Shown here in pieces: positions 30,346 to 47,400 of a DNA stretch of 64,000 nt (its first letter is position 1; the number at the start of each line of letters is the position of its first letter). Source of the DNA: Prorocentrum cordatum (lineage: Eukaryota; Sar; Dinophyceae; Prorocentrales; Prorocentraceae); contig CAUYUJ010003969.1 in assembly GCA_963575745.1 (NCBI GenBank), forward strand, positions 170,479-234,478, in the 5' to 3' direction. The position numbers and the translations under genes are program-made. The notes under the pieces were generated by a model. The model did no database searches, was not told the DNA's origin, and was given only the letters and a program-made list of their open reading frames with translations.

Positions 30346-33102
30346 AGTGACAATGAGGGTAGCCACAAGGGCATGGTGACGGAGGATACGGATGTGATGA
30401 TGACGAACAACATTGTTTTCTATGCGGCGAACTACACACAGTGGACTGATCGAGGCTTCAAATACCTACATACGGCACACATGGATGACAGTGGCGTTCA
30501 TCTGGGAACAGAGATTCATTTGAAATATTGACAATCATTGCGGGCACAAGCAGTACCTACAGCTACTGATGGGCGCCTGGGACATGGTGGAGTTTGGGCA
30601 TTGGTCAAAAACAATATAGCCTCGAGAGTTCTCTACCCATGCAGAATGGATATGACAGGCAACTCTCAGTATTACGAAACGCAATGGACGGCCAGAACAT
30701 TGAGACAACCTGGGATAGATATCGCGTTTATTTCAATGTACCTGAACGACAGTGAAGGCAAGGAGGGTACCAGTGGACGGATCCTCTCTATGATTTGGCA
30801 GGGTATACCAGAACAAATACCAAATCATACATTGTTATGGGAGACTGGAACGCGACGCCACATCAATGATGGGTTTCAGGGTGGCCGTCATCTGTCAGGG
30901 GCTCCATCGTCACGGCTCCAGCTGCTTTCGCAAGTAGCAGTGGGCATGGTCGAATCTTGGATTCTGGAATGGCTTCGGAGGAGATGGCGGGTATAATCGC
31001 ATTACAAGTCGACCTGAAAAGGCCCCTGGCCCCCACAAATCGGCCTACGAAGGGAACTAAGGGTGAATCGACAGCTTCTTCAAGCACGTATATTGATGCC
31101 AGTGGCGTCAATTGTACAAGGCGCTTGTGGTCCAGACATACCGTGGGAACGTTTTGCAGAACATACAGCTCCAGAGCACCCGCAGGATTAAGCGTCTGGG
31201 AGGCAGTCACCAGTGCGACCCTCTCCCAGAAGTATCAGGCCTTCTCGCACCAGGCGGAAGGTTTTCTTTTAAGCAGATCAGGAAAGGATATAGGAATGCA
31301 ACGAAGGGGGGATTGCCCGCGGGTCCATGTTTCGAGCCTTTTCGCTGGACGACCGCCAGGATGTTTTGGAAAGGATCGGGGCGTGAACTTCTGGGGTGAC
31401 ATCAGACCCAGGATCCAGGAATATTTGTCATACAACGGAGGAGGACACATAAGGAGGATATGAACCAGGAGCGAGCGATCTGCCATCAGCTTCGAGAGTG
31501 GGCCAGAGGCCCAGCGCGCCTCGAGACCCTCGCTGCAATGCCCGAGGGGGTACGTCAAGTGGGACGAGACCTGCTGGCAGAGATTCTCGAACTCCCAGGA
31601 GACCCGGGAAAAGGGTACGTTCCCTGCTCAGTAGAGCCAAGGAGGTCTTGGCTAAAGTAAGTCTCGCAGCCATGAAGGAGAAGAGTGAATGGTCCCAGAA
31701 GTACTTAAACCAGAGTCTCAACCGCGGTGCCAGCTGGGCCCACCGTTTCACGAGAACCTGGGAACCGCCAGAACCGAGTCTTGAAATTGAGATTGGCCCT
31801 GATGGGCTGGAGCTTGCCGGCCTCGACAGCATCGTGCGCCCAAACAAACGAACTCATATGGGCAGAGCTCTGGAAGGGCACCGTGGGCTCCGAGAAGGAC
31901 CACTTCCCCGAGTGGCTGCGAAACCTCAGGGACAAGTCAGGGAGCAGCAGCAGGACAACCCCCTTCCTCGAGCTGACCCTTGAGAACATGACAGAGGGCA
32001 TGAGATATTTCAAGGCCCGCGCGGGGCTCGGTGCGGACCCAGGGAACCCGAGAGCGCGGCTCCACCTACCGAGAGCTGGGCAATGTTTGATATAGGAAAT
32101 CTTACAACATGTAGAAGAACAACTAGCGCGGCCCCAGCAAGCTCTCATGAACATCGCGGCCATGACCCCGACGCCACCACTAGGAGGAGACCGTCCTATT
32201 ACGCCGACTCCAAGGGGCTTATCGTCTATGGGCTATCTTGAGGAAATCGCCAGTGACCACGCGGGAGAGAGAGCGAGCGGGTTTCTGAGATTCGGCAGCG
32301 AAAGGAAGCAGTCCCCTGAGGGCGGCAGTTTTGAGACACTTGAAAGCGGAAGCGCGCGGGCCCCTGAACATCCATTGGGTCCAATTTCTCTGGGGCGCAG
32401 GAAAGTTCGATGATTTCATCCAACCGTCAACCCTGGCAGATCTGGCTCAATCGCTTCAGTATCCGCTAGTTCCGTTCTAATCTTGCCCCACTGCAACACC
32501 TCGCTGATCGTTGGCTCGCCGTGGGCCGAACTCTCTCTGAAAGTATACGTGCAACCGGCGCGATCATTGCGGGGTGCATGCAGAGTGCGGCCTGGTCAAG
32601 AATGTACCTCTGGGACAGGCTGGGCGACATGCACAGAAGGTTCCCACCCCCGTTCAACCAGATCGACAGCTGGGTGGATGACTTGGCTCAGCTCAATCTA
32701 GCAGTAGAGTTTCAGTACTTCGACAAGCAACGGAGGTGGCAAGAACTCTGGTGGAACAAATGACTCGGAAAGGCCTGAGGATTTCAAAGAAGTCAGTAGG
32801 AAATTGCAGCACGCCGGCGCTGCGAGATGAACTTCGTCGCACCATCGCTCTCTCGGCCCCCCGATCAAGGTCGACGCGAAGGCCGGGGGCATGGGCATGG
32901 ATGTAACCGGCAGCTCGAGGACACCAGGGGTAATAAAAGTGAGGCAGCTGAAGGGTTCTCACAGAGCCCGCGCCATTAGGTTTTTAGGTGGGACTTCCGA
33001 GGGATTTTAGAAACTGGCCAAGACGGGACACAAACCACAGGTTGCCTGGGGGGCCGTGGCCATGGGCCTAGCGCCCGCGATTCTTAGGAAGCTATTCTGC
33101 GT
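30300..33102 (+). pseudogene. Decayed LINE: endonuclease and reverse transcriptase part
   Basis: Fragments in several frames give, in order: an acidic leader; the start of an endonuclease/exonuclease/phosphatase (EEP) domain (NNIVFYAANYTQWTDRGFKY, about 30406-30465); GHGGVWALVKNNIASRVL (about 30579-30632); the EEP signature MGDWNATP (30837-30860); the linker (EWSQKYLNQSLNRGASWAHR, about 31687-31746); the RT finger motif GGDRPITPTP (32183-32212); the palm helix GAIIAGCMQSAAWSRMYLWD (about 32555-32614); the RT active site WVDDL (32671-32685, Asp-Asp); and the thumb region KLAKTGHKPQVAWGAVAMGL (33012-33071). Stops and frameshifts separate the pieces, so it is not functional as read. The reading stops at 33102 where an inverted repeat begins; the RNase H part expected next appears at 51404. 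Confidence 0.85.
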
Positions 33103-33119
33103 CCCTCAATAGTTCTGGG
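33103..33119 (+). repeat. Left outer inverted repeat (A)
   Basis: CCCTCAATAGTTCTGGG, the exact reverse complement of 51387-51403. Confidence 0.95.
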
Positions 33120-33123
33120 TCCC

Positions 33124-33290
33124 CGGACTACGGGCACCCCCCGGACTACAGGTACCCTCCCCCAGACTACAGGCACCCCTCCCCCGGACTACAGGTACCC
33201 CCCCCCCGACTACAGGTACCCCCCCAGGACTACAGGTACCCTCCCCCTGACTACAGGTACCCCCCCCGGACTACAGGTACCCCCCGAAGC
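33124..33290 (+). repeat. GGACTACAGGTACC minisatellite, left array 1
   Basis: About nine units of GGACTACAGGTACC separated by C-runs, period 18-21 bp. The same unit in the same orientation occurs at 33826-33945 and 51334-51386. Confidence 0.95.
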
Positions 33291-33410
33291 TTCATGTGCC
33301 CCCCGAAGCTACACGGCCACCCGAGTTGTCTACCCCCTCCGAGCCGAAACGGTCCGCCTGGAGTGTTTCTGCCCAATGCCGCCCATGCTACTTAGGCGCA
33401 GTTCGCCAAT

Positions 33411-33790
33411 GTGTGTGTGTGTGTGTGCGTGTGTGTGTGTGTGTGTGTGCGTGTGTGTGCGTGCGTGTGTGTGTGTGCGAGGGTGTGCGAGGGTGTGCGT
33501 GTGAGTCTGTGTGCGAGTGTGTTCGTGTGTGCGTGTGTGTGTGTGTGTGCGTGTGCGTGTGCGTGTGTGCGAGTGCGTGCGCGCGCGTGCGTTTGCGCGC
33601 GCGCGTGCGTGGTACGAGTGTGTGCGCGTGTTGCGCGTGAGCGCGCGTGTCTGCATGCGTGCTTCCGTGCATGCGCGCATGCTTTTGCGCGCGCGCGCGT
33701 GCGAGCGCGTGCGCGCATGTGTATACGCGCGCGCGTGGCGCGCGCCGCGATGCGCGTGCAGTTTCGCGCGCGTAGACATTTACGCGTGCT
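33411..33790. repeat. GT/GC alternating purine-pyrimidine tract
   Basis: (GT)n with GCGTGT and GCGCGC variants for about 380 bp. The Cys/Val and His/Thr frames are artefacts. Alternating purine-pyrimidine DNA of this length could adopt Z-form (inference). Confidence 0.95.
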
Positions 33791-33825
33791 TTGATGCGTG
33801 AACGCGCGCCCCCCCCCCCCCCCCC

Positions 33826-33945
33826 CGGACTACAGGCACCTCCGCGCGCGCCCTCCCCCGGACTACAGGTACCCCCCCCCGGACTCCAGGTGCCCCTCCC
33901 CCGGACTGCAGGTACCCCCCCCCGGACTACAGGTACCCCGCCCCG
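33826..33945 (+). repeat. GGACTACAGGTACC minisatellite, left array 2
   Basis: Five or six units after a C-run, with variants GGACTCCAGGTGCC and GGACTGCAGGTACC. Confidence 0.9.
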
Positions 33946-33947
33946 GA

Positions 33948-33967
33948 CCCAGAGGGTCGTCGGATCC
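33948..33967 (+). repeat. Left inner inverted repeat (B)
   Basis: CCCAGAGGGTCGTCGGATCC; matches the reverse complement of 51314-51333 at 18 of 20 positions. Confidence 0.85.
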
Positions 33968-34078
33968 ATCTGCGGGATCCGCTATGTATCTGCGCTGTTT
34001 ATGATGATGAGACATCGATATGGATCCGCTCAAAGTTGGTGATTGTTAACGGATCCATGTACATACCAAATGGATCCG
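33961..34078. promoter_or_regulatory. Left subterminal motif cluster
   Basis: CGGATCCAT at 33961 and 34050 and its reverse complement ATGGATCCG at 34020 and 34070, plus a further GGATCC at 33975. Such clustered subterminal motifs are typical transposase-binding sites in several DNA transposon classes; that role is inference here. Confidence 0.5.
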
Positions 34079-34275
34079 TTGTTGGCTTGTTTTTTGTGTT
34101 GCATGAGTTCGTGGTGACATTTGGCAGAACAAATCAAAAACACTTCCTTCACCATCATAAACGTGAATTTGACACGAAACTCTAAAAAAAAACTCCTTCC
34201 CTATCCTCCCGCCCTCCACACGGTCATTTTTCTAGCCCGTCTCCGAACATTCTTGAGGGGCTGTCGTGCAATTGG

Positions 34276-34381
34276 GAGGAAGTCTCAGGCGAAACGACCA
34301 GGTTATAATTCGTGAGGAAGTCTCAAGCGGAACTGATACATATACGGCCATATTATAAATTAACATTGCGAGGAAGTCTCA
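34276..34381 (+). promoter_or_regulatory. Three GAGGAAGTCTCA repeats upstream of a gene
   Basis: Exact 12-mers at 34276-34287, 34314-34325 and 34370-34381 in AT-richer sequence, 104-209 bp upstream of the ATG at 34485. Their position suggests a promoter or 5' leader element. No function is demonstrated. Confidence 0.45.
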
Positions 34382-34484
34382 GTAGGGTGATGGGGGAGAG
34401 TGGAGGGAACGGGCGTGGCCTGTACTGTGTTCTGGTTCAAATTTATTCGCGGACTTTCGACCTTTTATCGCCGTACGACGGGTG

Positions 34485-39737
<5,253 letters not shown>

Positions 39738-39882
39738 ATGCTAGCGGCCGCGCGTGCTAGCGAAAATGATTCGAACCTTCCTGGCTCCTCCAATCCTCCG
39801 CCCGCCCCCTCCTCCGGCTCCTCCCGCTCGCTTCCCTCGCCCCACTCTTCCCGCTCCTCCCGCTCGCCCCGTTCCTCCTTAG

Positions 39883-40000
39883 ATGCGGGCAGCGGGGCCC
39901 CCCTGGAACGTCGAGTTGAGCCAGAGAATATTCCGAGTCCGCCTGCCCCGCGAGGGGCACCAGCGTTTCGCTTGGCCCCGATATCATCCTCCCTCGGGGG
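39883..40000 (+). CDS. Possible first exon of the downstream gene
   Basis: A pyrimidine-rich stretch and AG (39881-39882) precede ATG 39883, reading MRAAGPPWNVELSQRIFRVR and then LPREGHQRFAWPRYH. The ATG directly behind an AG acceptor could fit a trans-splice leader site, as used by dinoflagellates, or an ordinary exon start. A competing frame is also open. The phase at its 3' end is not settled, so the link to the exon at 40215 is uncertain. Confidence 0.3.
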
Positions 40001-40214
40001 AGCGTGAAGGAGAGGGGAGGGGAAGTATTAGGAGGGGGAAGGGGGAGGAGAGGGGAGGATGGGGAAGGAATGGGGAGGGAGGGGGAAGGAGAAGGAACGA
40101 TGTGGAAGGATTGGGATGGGGAGGGGACATGAGGAGGAAGAGTGGGGAGGAGTGGGCAAGGAGAAGGGGGGGGAGGGGTGGATGAGAAGAGAGTTTTTTT
40201 ATCGCCACCGCCAG

Positions 40215-42446
40215 GACATCGCGAACAGTCCGCAGGCCGTCGACGAGCTCCACATCGATAGCATCTTCAAGGACTTGTACCGCAACGGCGTCTTCACGAA
40301 GCTCATGCAGTTCAAAGGACATTCCAATTTGAGTGGTACTATGCAAGAGCTGATGTCTGATGTCTCCGAGGATGGGCACGTAAAAACGCCAGAGAAATGG
40401 GGGCTGCCATCGGATCAAGGTGAGACCACCACGGGCGAGGGCTCTGGCAACGACCCCCTCGAGAAGGTCTCAGCGGGCAAGAACAGGGGCCCCCTTCGAG
40501 ATGAGCTAAACTTTTGGACCGACGTGGCCAAAGGGAACTTTGACGTCCCAACGGACCCTCGGAAGTCAGCCGTCGCAGGGAGATGGGACCGTGAGCTGAA
40601 ATCAAACCCGCAACTGAAGGCGGACTATTGCTCGGTTACAGGGGAGAAGATCTCCATCGCGAAGCAAGAGTTTCGGAAGAACTGGGCTAGGAAACGTTTC
40701 AACGAAGTCAAGGATCAACGGACGTCCTTGAAAGGGGGATTGGGCATAACGCACCCCTGGAGGTGGCAGGAAGGGGCGGGGACAGGAGGGAGGCCGAGCG
40801 AGTGAGGAGGGAGGGGGCGGGAGGAGGGGGAGGGAGGGAGGGGGCGGGAGGAGGAGGAGGGAGGAGGAGGACGGGGGTAAGGACAGGAGGGGAGGAGGGG
40901 GGGAGAGGAGGAAAGTGTTGGGGAAGGTGGTGGCGGGGATCAAAGATGCCGCTCCGAGGAGGAGTGCTCCAAGATCACCAGCCTCACGAAGTCCGAGTGG
41001 ACGAAGGGGGTATTCCTCCCCATCGGGCGCATCGCCCACCTAGAGGGGGGCGGAGCCCTGGGGTGGCGCCAGGCCCATCGGGACCAATGACAAGCCAGCA
41101 CTCCAGGGCCCAGCCAGCACCCCTCGGGTTTCAGCACCACGAAGGGGATGGGGCAAGGCATTGGGGGAGAGGGGGAGGAGGAGAGGAGGCCGCCCGCTCC
41201 CGCAGGCCATCAAGCTCTTCTCGAAGTGCATGCAGATGGGGCCCCCGTGGATCATGTACGAGCCGCTCACGGAGGCGCTGCGGGCAATGTACGTGCAGAT
41301 TGCACCGCCCCTATTTCGGCCGCCGTCATGATTAGACTGGCCGTTCGACCGATCGCGGCTCGACTGAACAAGCGGTTGGAGGGAGGATGGCATGGGGGAC
41401 GAGGAGGGCAGGAGGCATAGGATGAGAGGGGTGGGGAGGAGATAAACGACAAGGAAACGGATGATCAAACAGAAACGTCCCCCCCCCCCCCGACAGCCGA
41501 GGGATTCAGCCGCGTCTTCACAGAGGCCTGGACCATGCACAAGAGGTGGTGCAACGGGGAGCCAGTGGCGGTTCAGGACTTGCAAGCCCTTCCTTCTCGA
41601 TCCTCCTCCTCCTCCTCCTCCTCCTCCTTCTCCTCCCCCCCCCTCCTCCTCCTCCATCTCAGGACGGCCAGGCCAGCGCGGCGCTGGTAGCCCAGCCGAG
41701 CGGGCCAGCACAGGGCCAGCAGCCAGCTAGCGCTGGAGCCCCGCCGAGCAGGCCAGCACAGGAGCAGCAGCCAGAGAGCCAGACGGGCGGGGCTGATGCC
41801 AAGAACAAGGGCGGCAAGGGCAAGCGCAAAACTGGGGCGGCAGCTGTGGACGAGCCGCCGAAGGACACATCGTCCAACCCTGCCCCTCCTCCTCTTCCTC
41901 CTGCTCCTCCTCCTTCTCCTCCCCTCCTCGTCCTCTCCGCTTACACCTCCTCCTCCTCCTCCTCCTCCTCCTCCTCCTGGGGAAACGGAGAAGCAGAAGA
42001 AGGCGAGGCTCAAGAAGGAGGCGGCCGAGCAAGCGGACCCCGCCGCTGCCGCCGCGGAGGAGAAGCAGAAGCAGCTGATCCTCACCGCCAAGAAGAACCA
42101 CGACAAGTACAAGTCGTACACCCAGCAGGGCCGCCACATTCTGGCGATGATGGACAAGCCAGATTCTATCTGGGACAAGCTGAAGGGCGACAGCGACGCC
42201 AAGCAGCTGAAGGAGCACATGGACTCGGTGACAGAGAAGGTCATGAAGAGCGGCCTCCTGTCCCAGGTCATGGGCGTGGACTTCCAGAAGATCAAGAACA
42301 CCGTGGGCGCGGAATCCTACGTGGCAGCGATCAAGGAGATCGCGGGTCTGGCCAAGGCTCTCGACGACATCCAGACGACCATGAAGGTTGTCCACGGCAT
42401 CTACGAGCTGAAGAAGAAGCAGGAGGACAACAACAAGAAGGCGTAG
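40215..42446 (+). CDS. Multi-exon hypothetical protein, seven or eight exons
   Basis: Exons: 40215-40419 (DIANSPQAVDELHIDSIFKD), 40579-40712 (WDRELKSNPQLKADYCSVTG), 40959-41072 (EECSKITSLTKSEWTKGVFL), 41206-41274 (AIKLFSKCMQMGPPWIMYEP), 41502-41576 (GFSRVFTEAWTMHKRWCNGE), 41663-41863 (Gln/Pro/Ala-rich, then KNKGGKGKRKTG) and 41991-42446 (Lys-rich helices KQKKARLKKEAAEQAD to ELKKKQEDNNKKA, TAG at 42444-42446). Apart from the first junction (phase 1), all joins are phase 0. Donors are GT (40420), GA (40713, 41577, 41864) and GC (41073, 41275); all acceptors are AG. The 5' end may include 39883. No known family was recognised. The C-terminal third is mostly helical and charged, so protein or nucleic-acid binding is possible but unproven. 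Confidence 0.7.
40740..40925. repeat. GGA/GGGA tract
   Basis: Purine-rich intron sequence following the GA donor at 40713. Confidence 0.85.
41600..41990. repeat. TCC tracts adjoining splice acceptors
   Basis: TCC repeats at 41602-41658 end four bases before exon 41663. A second tract, 41880-41978, ends 12 bases before exon 41991. Confidence 0.85.
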
Positions 42447-42717
42447 GCTGCTCTATTCTGTCTATCCCCGCTGGTCTCTGCTTTCTGCCCGCCACGAGGG
42501 CAAAACCCGCCGTGTTTTTCTGTGCCAAAGGCTCGATTGCGGGGCCAGGGGCCGTGAAACAGGAGGCGCAGGAGTGTGGAGCTGGTTTTCTCCAGGGGAG
42601 CCGGTTTTCTCCAGGGGCCGGTCGCGGGGGCAGCCGTGTGAAAACCATGAAAACACACAGCCGTGTGAACTCTACTTTACCTGTGTTTTTACAGGGTTTG
42701 AGCCGTGTGAACTCATT

Positions 42718-42755
42718 TCACTCGCCAGTTCACACGCATGCGATTTGGCATGTGA
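42718..42755. repeat. Dispersed palindrome, copy 2
   Basis: TCACTCGCCAGTT at the left and ATTTGGCATGTGA at the right, around CACACGCATGCG. It is related to the copies at 36002, 46439 and 49461, best aligned on the opposite strand. It lies about 270 bp past the stop codon at 42446. GCCGTGTGAA also occurs three times just upstream (42634-42712). Confidence 0.8.
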
Positions 42756-43194
42756 TTTCTTCGGGCCGGGACGGAAGGCCAGAAACAGGCGGCGGGGCCG
42801 GGAATATTTGGATTTCGACAAAAATCCAGAGCCTTTGAGCGATAAATAGGAGACTGGCGTTTTCTATTGCACGAAATGATTGAAGCCGTGCGTTTGAGTT
42901 TGAGTCAGCCGACCCGCGCTTCCCTTCGAGGTTGCGCAGCTTGAGAGTGAGTTTCAGGTTGAGAGTGAGTGAGAGAGTTGGCTTAAGAGAGTGATATTCG
43001 GGTCGTGCAAAGCTGGCTCGAGTGAGCTTCAGTCTAGCAAGCGTTGTGCGTGGTAAGGCACGGCGGCGCAGGCCTCATTTCGAAGCCCAGCCGAGTTCAA
43101 GGCTCGGGCGCAAGTGCCAGTCTGCTGTGGGAGATCTTTCGATGCGAAGCTGAAAGTGTGCGAGAATGCTTCGTGCCAGGTCGTCGTCATTCCT

Positions 43195-43515
43195 TTCTCC
43201 CCCTCCTCTCCCTCCTCCCCCTCCTCCTCCCCCTCCTCTTCATCCTCTTCATCCCCTTCTCCTCCTCCTCCTCCTCCTCTTCTTCCTCTCCCTCCGCGCA
43301 ATGATCGAGTATCGGCGCAAATAGCAGCTCGGGGTCGCCGCGAACGCCCTCTCCTCGGGAGTGGGCGATGTCTTCTTCATGGGAGCAGGACATGGGTCAG
43401 ACTCGAAAGCGGTCATTCTCCTTTACCTCCTCCTCCTACTCCTCCTTCTCCCCTTCCTCCTTCTCCTCCTCCTCCTCCCTACTCCCTCCCTCCTCCCTCC
43501 TCCCTCTCCCCTCCC
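43195..43515. repeat. TCC microsatellites
   Basis: Two pyrimidine tracts (43197-43290 and 43420-43515) around a short unassigned unique segment. Confidence 0.9.
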
Positions 43516-43549
43516 AAGGGCCTCACGTCCTTTCCAGAGCCCCGATGGT

Positions 43550-43986
43550 CACAAGAGTGCCAGGCATAACAGGCTAAACGAAATCAGAGAACAAGCAACG
43601 CAGAAAATGAGAAAGACACACGAGCGGAAAATTATGTTTCGTGAAGACACGAGGGCCTTCAACGGGGCATAGCAAAGAATGATACGGAGGGAGGGGTACG
43701 AGTGGAGGGACATGGCCCCCATAAGGACAAGCGTGAGAAGCCAGTGGATCCCGAGACAGAGCAGCAGCCCGAAGAAGCAGAGATCACCAAACGTGAAACA
43801 GATGAGACGTATCGTGCAACCCTGGATTATTGTGACAGAGCTCGTGCCGCTGGTCTGGTCAAAGGGGATAAATATTACTATTACTGTCCCGTGGGAAAGC
43901 CCATGAAGGAGGTGATGAAGGATGTGGAGGAAAAGGTGAAGAAGAAGGAGGAGCGGACGGAAGAGGCAAAGCAGGAGAAGCAATGA
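43550..43986 (+). pseudogene. Small charged protein with an apparent frameshift
   Basis: The first frame reads NEIREQATQKMRKTHERKIM and then FREDTRAFNGA before a stop at 43670. From about 43665 another frame continues with GIAKNDTEGGVRVEGHGPHK, then TDETYRATLDYCDRARAAGL, KGDKYYYYCPVGKPMKEVMK and a Glu/Lys tail, ending in TGA at 43984-43986. The two halves join by a one-base length change near 43667. The pattern is coding-like on both sides. No family was recognised. It may be a 3' exon of a gene starting further upstream, or the shift may be an assembly error. Confidence 0.5.
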
Positions 43987-44458
43987 GGAAGCCGCGGCCC
44001 GCAGCCTCACCCCATCCGACTGGGTCTTAGGAGCGGCGACAGCCATCACGGATGAGCAGGGGATCGGTATCGAACCGCAGGGGGACGACGACGCCTGAGG
44101 GCAGCTTGAAAAGATGCCCACCCCCTTGACCATGTCTGCATTTCTCATTCCCGTCGTCGCCTAAGTCATCCCACAGGCCCAGGGACCCAGCCCGCAAACT
44201 CAACTCCAAAAACAGCTCTTGCTCACTAAGGTGTTTTTTGGGTCAGAAACGTAATAGTGAGCAAGCGTGTTTCAGTTTGTTTCGGCAAGGAGTAGGGGTA
44301 GGAGTAGGAGGAGGAGGATACAGTAGGCTTGGGAGGGGGAGGGGGGGAAGGGGGAGGAGGAGGAGGAGGAGAAGGAGGATGCGGTCATCGGACAATCATT
44401 ATCACCTGGCCGCTGCCGCGTGTCTCAGATCATTGCAGGCAAGCTGGTCGTTTCTAAT

Positions 44459-47400
44459 ATGGAATCGCACGACAGGTCTCGCACGCCACCCGGGCCGAGG
44501 GCTTGGGTGTCAACTTCAGCTGAGCGGGAGGCGGGGTCGCAAATGTTGACGGTGTTGTTAACTATGTATGCGAGCTGTAAGATCAGCGCCAAAGACTTAA
44601 GTATATTGTGCCACTGGGGATCCAAAGCTGGACTGAAGGGTGGCGCATGGAAGACATGCGCCCTCGACCCATCTAACTCGACGGGGAACTTCCAGAAACA
44701 CCTGGACCGCAAGATACCGCCACCGTCTGGGTCATTCATGTCTGTGGAGACCCCGATGTTCGACCAAGTGCATGGCCGCGTCGTCCGCGACGTGCCCAAT
44801 AAAGTGTTGTGGGATTCCATCGGGGCCGAATTCAATGAGCACCGCGGTCACATCACATCGGTTTTGGGAAACAACGCTGCCCCCGTCTTGAAGGTGCCCG
44901 CCTATCGAGAGCACCCCTTCGTGCGCAAAGCTGTGGTGGAAGGCAAGATGCAGCCGATCCCGTTGGGGTTCTACCTCGACGGGGTGCAGTACATTGCGCA
45001 AGCAGCTGGTCGATGCGACACCGTATTAGGTTTCTGGTGCATCAATTTGATCACAGGCCGTCGCCACTTTATATCGGCGGTCAAAGACCAAGACTCCTGC
45101 AAGTGCGGTTGCAGAGGGCTTTGTACGCACTACCCGTTGTTCCACCAAATCAGATGGCAATTTCGTGCCATGCAAGAGGGCAAGATACCGACGCACTACC
45201 ACGATGGATCTCCATTGGGTGACGAACACAACCCTGGCAAAACATTAGATTTCACGTGCGTTCTACTTTATATCAAAGGGGACTGGGCTGAACACACGCA
45301 CTCCCTCGGCCTTAGCCCGTGGTCGTCGGTGTATGCACCATGCCAATTTTGTGAATGTACAAAAGAGGAAGTTAGCAATCACGAACACGAGATGCACCAG
45401 GACAACCCTTCGTGGCATCTGAAGACTCACGATTCTTACGACAATGCGTGCTCGCGTTGCGAGATACACGTTGACCTGACGGAGCCAGATCACGTCCGCA
45501 CGCTTTCAAAACATTTAAAATGGACCATCGCCAAGAAAGGACACGGTGGGCGAGTTGTGAACAATGACGTCATAGTGAATGGTACATCTATCGCTCAGGG
45601 TGACCGGCTGATCCCGTCGGACTCCCTTCTCAACATCGGCGACTTGGAAAAGCGGGAGCTGCCTCTCAGCGTTACTCTGTGGCGCGCAAGGATGGATTCC
45701 AGAGGCAGGGTGGCTGATTGCGTGCATGACAGATGCCCACTTTTTTGTAGAAGTCTGTTCACGTCGCCAGCGTCTACCCTGGCGATCGACATTCTGCGCA
45801 CCCTCTATATAGGGCCAGCAATGCGGTGGGTGAGTGCTTCGTTGAACAGGGTGTTGCTGTATAACCCTCACAGAGTGGAAGGTGGGATCGACAAAGTCCT
45901 CAGCACGGGGCTGCACCTTATGAAGGCAGACTTGGACAGGTGGATGACCGACAATGTGCCTAGCGAGCGCCGCATTGGGCACCTGACGCTGCGCATGCTC
46001 GGTAAGCGCAAGGGCGCTTCGCTGCAGGAGCCTAATTTTATCGCCCTTGCTTTGAGACGTCGTCGAGGAGGATAGAGAGGATAGAGAGGGGGAGCGAGGA
46101 GGGGAAGGAGGGGAGTGAGGAGGGGGAGGGAGAGGGGGAGGAGGAGGAGGAGGAGGAGGAGGGAGGAGGAGGAGGAGGAGGAAGAGGAGCAGGGGGACCA
46201 AGAGGGCGGAGGAACGAGGAGTCGACGGCAAGCGAGGAGGCCCCGCCTCCAAAGTGAATTCCAGGGGATCGACCGCCGCCCCGTGTTTCCACAGGGATCG
46301 AGGCCTGATTCGAGGGCACGCTCGGCGAAAACGAAAAACAAACGATGCGCGTTCTGATTAGATTTCGCAGAGAACCCAGCCGTGGCGACATGAGGTGCCC
46401 TGGGGTGCCAAAGAAAAGCTGAGGGCGACGAGAGCCACATCACATGCCAACTCACATGCATGTGACGTGGCGTGTGGTTTCGAGCTTGCCTGTATTCTCA
46501 GTCACGCCTCTCTCCCTCCCGCCGCCTCGCCAGTCACGCTTCTCTCCGCTTCTGCCCCGCCGGCCTCGCCCCGACGTCGTGGGCGAGCACGCAGCGAAGG
46601 CGCACCGTGCTTGCTCGCGCGCTCGCGCCCGTGCTTGCTCGCCGCGACAGCTCAGGTCCCGTTGATCTCGTCATTCCTTCTCCTCCCCTCGTCGTCGACG
46701 TGGTCGTCGTCTTCGTCGCCGTCGGGGTCGTTGGGGGAAGAAGAGCGCCCAGCGCACCAGGGCCCAGGCCACAAGGCCGCGCAGGAGCGCGCGCGCACCG
46801 CACGTGGGGACCTGACCGAGGAGGGAGGAGGGAGGAGGGAGGATGAGGAGGAGGAGGAGGAGGAGGAGGAGGAGGAGGAGGGGCCGCGCAATGAAATTAC
46901 AATCCCAGATGCCAGACCACGCGGGGGCCCCCATGTCCCTGAAAGCTGCGGAGGTGGGCACGATCATCAATTTTGCTTTGTCGCAGCTTATGAAGTACGG
47001 GGGCGCGAACACGTTCGGGGCCCTGCTTCTTGGGGCAGGGAAGGCCTTACAGACTTTGAGGGGCGAGTTGCGGTTGCATGAGGACGTCCCGCCGCCCGAG
47101 GCCATGGGTCGGATCAGAGAGGCGCTCCACCTTCACATTACTTGCTCTAGGGGGGCGAACATCAGGTTTACGCCAAAACACCACCTGCTGTGCCACATGA
47201 TCCATAGGATTTCGGGACATGACAACGAACATTCAGGAAACGTTCAACCCGCTCCGCCCTTCCCCATCCCCCACCAGCGAAAAAACCTAAACAAAAAATC
47301 GTCGATCGTCGGGGGTCGGCGGGATTGCGTGGCGCTGGCCAAGTCGTGTAAATCGGGATGCCCGACGCCCCGAATGCCCGACGCCCCGAGTGCCAGGGCA

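Noticed and set aside
33411-33790. Cys-Val repeat frame (and His-Thr on the other strand)
   Set aside because: Alternating GT/GC simple repeat with no attached coding sequence.
39883-39885. Definite trans-splice site at the AG before ATG 39883
   Set aside because: Position fits, but any AG after a pyrimidine tract would; the frame downstream is not secure.
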